DNA of 64,000 nt. Origin: CAWKMN01 sp963850765 (lineage in GTDB: Bacteria; Chloroflexota; Anaerolineae; Aggregatilineales; Aggregatilineaceae). Below are positions 62,277 to 64,000 of the stretch, piece by piece. The translations under genes were made by a program, and so were the position numbers. Within the stretch, counting starts at the first letter, position 1; each line of letters begins with the position of its first letter. The stretch is taken from contig CAWKMN010000001.1 of assembly GCA_963850765.1 (NCBI GenBank), forward strand, positions 186,001 to 250,000. The letters run 5' to 3'. The notes beneath the pieces were generated by a model. That model was not told the DNA's origin. It saw only the letters and a list, made by a program, of their open reading frames with translations, and made no database searches.

Positions 62277-64000
62277 GGGCCCCTCCTTCGGCGGTAGTCA
62301 TGGGCGCTTCCCCACTCAACCCGGTATCTAGCTCGACGGTGCCGCGCCGGGTGATACGGCGGCGCTGGAAGAACGTGACGAGAGCTTCCGCCGTGATCAA
62401 CAGGATCACGACAGCCTGGATGATCCGCACCACTTCGGCGCTGATGTTGGCGTCGCGCTCCATCATCTGCGCGCCCGTACGCAGGTAGGCATAGAGCAGG
62501 CCGGTAAACGGCACGACCAGTGGATTATTCCGCGCCAGCAGCGCGACCACAACCCCTTCAAACGCCAGGTTGACCGAGATATTGAGAATCAGCCGGCGGT
62601 GAATGCCCAGGGCGAGATGCGCCCCGGCCAGCCCGGCCACCGCGCCGCTGATCGCCATGGCCAGCATGATGGTCCGCTTGGTGTTCACGCCGCCGTAGTC
62701 CGCGAACTTGCGATTCGCGCCGATCATGCGGATCTCGTAGCCGATCGGCGTGCGCTGGATGAGCACCCACGTCACCAGCACCATCACGATCAGAATAAAC
62801 ACGGCGATACTCACCTGATCGCCGCTGATGTCGATGATCGGCGTCAGCAGCCCGCCGTCGTCGATCCAGCGGGAGGCGGTGAACCCGGCATCGGGCGGCA
62901 CGAGTTGGAAAGTAAGCACCATTTCGTAAAACTTCGACGCGATGGTGTTGAGCATCAGCGTCGAAACCAGTTCGTTCGCGCCGAGATACGCTTTCAGCAC
63001 ACCGGGCAGCAGCCCCCACAAAAAGCCCGCCGTCGCCGCGGACAGCAGGGCGAACGGTATCAGGATCGGTTTGGGAATATCCGTCAGGAACAGACCCATC
63101 ACGCCCGACACCAGCGCGCCAAAATACAACTGCCCTTCGGCCCCCAGGCTGAACTGCTCCGCACGGAAGACGATCGCGATCGCCAGCCCCAGCATGATCA
63201 GGGTCAGCGCGTCGCGGATCCAGATCACCCAGCGGTTCAGGCGTCCGAGCGGGCCGAGCAGAAACGCATCGTAGGCTTTGTTGGTGGCGGCCAGCGTTTC
63301 TTTGATCTTCGTGCTCGTGCTGACGGCTTCGGGCTGCACGTGGACGGTGTAGATCCCGTCGGCGGGCAGCGTAATACCCTCGATCACCGCGTCGGTGCTG
63401 CGGTTGAGATCGGGGAAGCTCTCCATCTGCGCGTCGCTGGCGTCGTTGTTCGCGCCGATTTCGCTTCCGTCCGGCGCGACCAGCTTCACCTGCAAGTCCA
63501 CTTCGATCGCGTCGCGGAAGACATAGGCCAGCACGCTCACGGTATCGCCCGCGCGCCCGGCGAACTGGTAGTCGGCCTCGCTGATGGGGTTGGGTGCTTT
63601 TTCGGCGTTGAACGTGGCCCCGATCGCTTCGTTGTTGTAGGCGATGTCCACCAGACCGGGATTTTCGGAGAGCAGCGCCACCGTAAAATCGCCCTTATCG
63701 CGGCTGCGCGGTTCAAGCTCCGCGACGATGGTATAAAAGCTGCTGGCGGGCAGGGTGAAGGCTTCAATCACCGCGTCGTCTTCGCTCGCCAGATAGCGCC
63801 GGAAGGTCCGCATCTGCTCGCGGGAGGCGCTGTCACTCTCTTGCAGCACGTTGCCGTCCGAGTCGGACAGTGTGAGCATCAGATCGAGGCGGTCGCGCTC
63901 TTCCTCGGCAAAGGCCAGGATCGACACGACGTCGCCTTGAGTGCCGGCGAAACGATACGTCACGCCCTCAAACGCATCATCCCCTTTGAGTTCGGTGGTC
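62269..64000 (-). CDS. Nucleoside-type ABC transporter permease with N-terminal PPC-like domains (start beyond window edge)
   Basis: The frame is open from the right edge to TGA-type stop at 62269, giving at least 576 residues. The C-terminal 340 residues are a NupP-like permease: EQFSLGAEGQLYFGALVSGV, LKAYLGANELVSTLMLNTIA and AISGAVAGLAGAHLALGIHR. The preceding 230 residues hold two beta-rich repeats resembling bacterial pre-peptidase C-terminal (PPC) domains. The first has YRFAGTQGDVVSILAFAEEE with FTLPASSFYTIVAEL; the second has YQFAGRAGDTVSVLAYVFRD with GITLPADGIYTVHVQ. Such extracellular domains are unusual in front of an ABC permease and may help capture ligand. Confidence 0.85.
   Translation of the reverse strand, partial: TTELKGDDAFEGVTYRFAGTQGDVVSILAFAEEERDRLDLMLTLSDSDGNVLQESDSASREQMRTFRRYLASEDDAVIEAFTLPASSFYTIVAELEPRSRDKGDFTVALLSENPGLVDIAYNNEAIGATFNAEKAPNPISEADYQFAGRAGDTVSVLAYVFRDAIEVDLQVKLVAPDGSEIGANNDASDAQMESFPDLNRSTDAVIEGITLPADGIYTVHVQPEAVSTSTKIKETLAATNKAYDAFLLGPLGRLNRWVIWIRDALTLIMLGLAIAIVFRAEQFSLGAEGQLYFGALVSGVMGLFLTDIPKPILIPFALLSAATAGFLWGLLPGVLKAYLGANELVSTLMLNTIASKFYEMVLTFQLVPPDAGFTASRWIDDGGLLTPIIDISGDQVSIAVFILIVMVLVTWVLIQRTPIGYEIRMIGANRKFADYGGVNTKRTIMLAMAISGAVAGLAGAHLALGIHRRLILNISVNLAFEGVVVALLARNNPLVVPFTGLLYAYLRTGAQMMERDANISAEVVRIIQAVVILLITAEALVTFFQRRRITRRGTVELDTGLSGEAPMTTAEGGAHG

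Overview
The window is high-GC bacterial chromosome, densely coded in long single-strand blocks. The gene set suggests a Chloroflexota (Anaerolineae-like) bacterium: giant duplicated FtsX-type permeases around one MacB-like ATPase, BMP-type nucleoside ABC transporters, a receiver/thioredoxin-reductase fusion with a cyclic-nucleotide-domain kinase, and many small GC-rich palindromic repeats between genes. That assignment is inference; there is no rRNA or marker gene here to fix it. No tRNA, rRNA, CRISPR array or prophage was recognised.

Layout. 1-954: end-clipped class V aminotransferase-fold protein. 1234-2259: aldo/keto reductase. 2495-21345 is one uninterrupted minus-strand block. Read in transcription order it starts at a near-consensus promoter (TTGACA-17-TACAAT, 21448-21476) and runs through a DJ-1/PfpI protein, a ThDP-dependent decarboxylase-like enzyme, eleven consecutive NTF2/SnoaL-like genes (13 domains, one gene holding three), a GMC oxidoreductase, a second PfpI protein, a VOC protein, an AGE-type epimerase, a STAS protein, a GlgX-type debranching enzyme, a second STAS protein, an RsbW-like kinase and a REC-GAF-SpoIIE phosphatase. 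The NTF2 array with its enzyme partners is the strongest candidate for an undescribed system. 21639-26232 (plus): LtrA-like membrane protein, REC-TrxR fusion, cNMP-domain histidine kinase and UBP-type zinc finger. 26568-28600: a phosphoribosyltransferase, then an IS630-family element inserted into a palindromic repeat. 28978-39397: acetyl-CoA synthetase, a small unknown protein, a HhH radical SAM protein, peptide deformylase, a YwqK-like repeat protein, a BaiN/HI0933-like flavoprotein, a TIR-WD40 protein, GMP synthase and xanthine phosphoribosyltransferase. 39650-48178: lactate dehydrogenase, then FtsX-ATPase-FtsX. 48304-57228: antitoxin-like remnant, adenine deaminase, then a BMP nucleoside transporter whose two permease genes are separated by four unrelated small genes including a VapBC-type pair. 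57452-64000 (minus): psuG, yjbQ, a PfkB kinase, an ADP-ribosylglycohydrolase and a second pair of nucleoside-type permeases.

How the genes fit together. The right third is dominated by purine and nucleoside handling: xanthine PRTase and GMP synthase, adenine deaminase, two nucleoside-type transporters, and a pseudouridine-type catabolic set (PfkB kinase plus PsuG lyase). The left third combines small-molecule oxidoreductases and lyases with a partner-switching regulatory module, which suggests a regulated stress or metabolite-processing programme.

Caution on quality. At least a dozen genes carry frame changes although their codons otherwise look intact. Most isolated cases are single extra bases, usually G or C, which fits residual assembly insertions better than gene decay. 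The densest cluster is 5.4-9.8 kb, where GlgX, STAS and the AGE epimerase can only be read by joining frames. Coordinates for such genes are given end to end.
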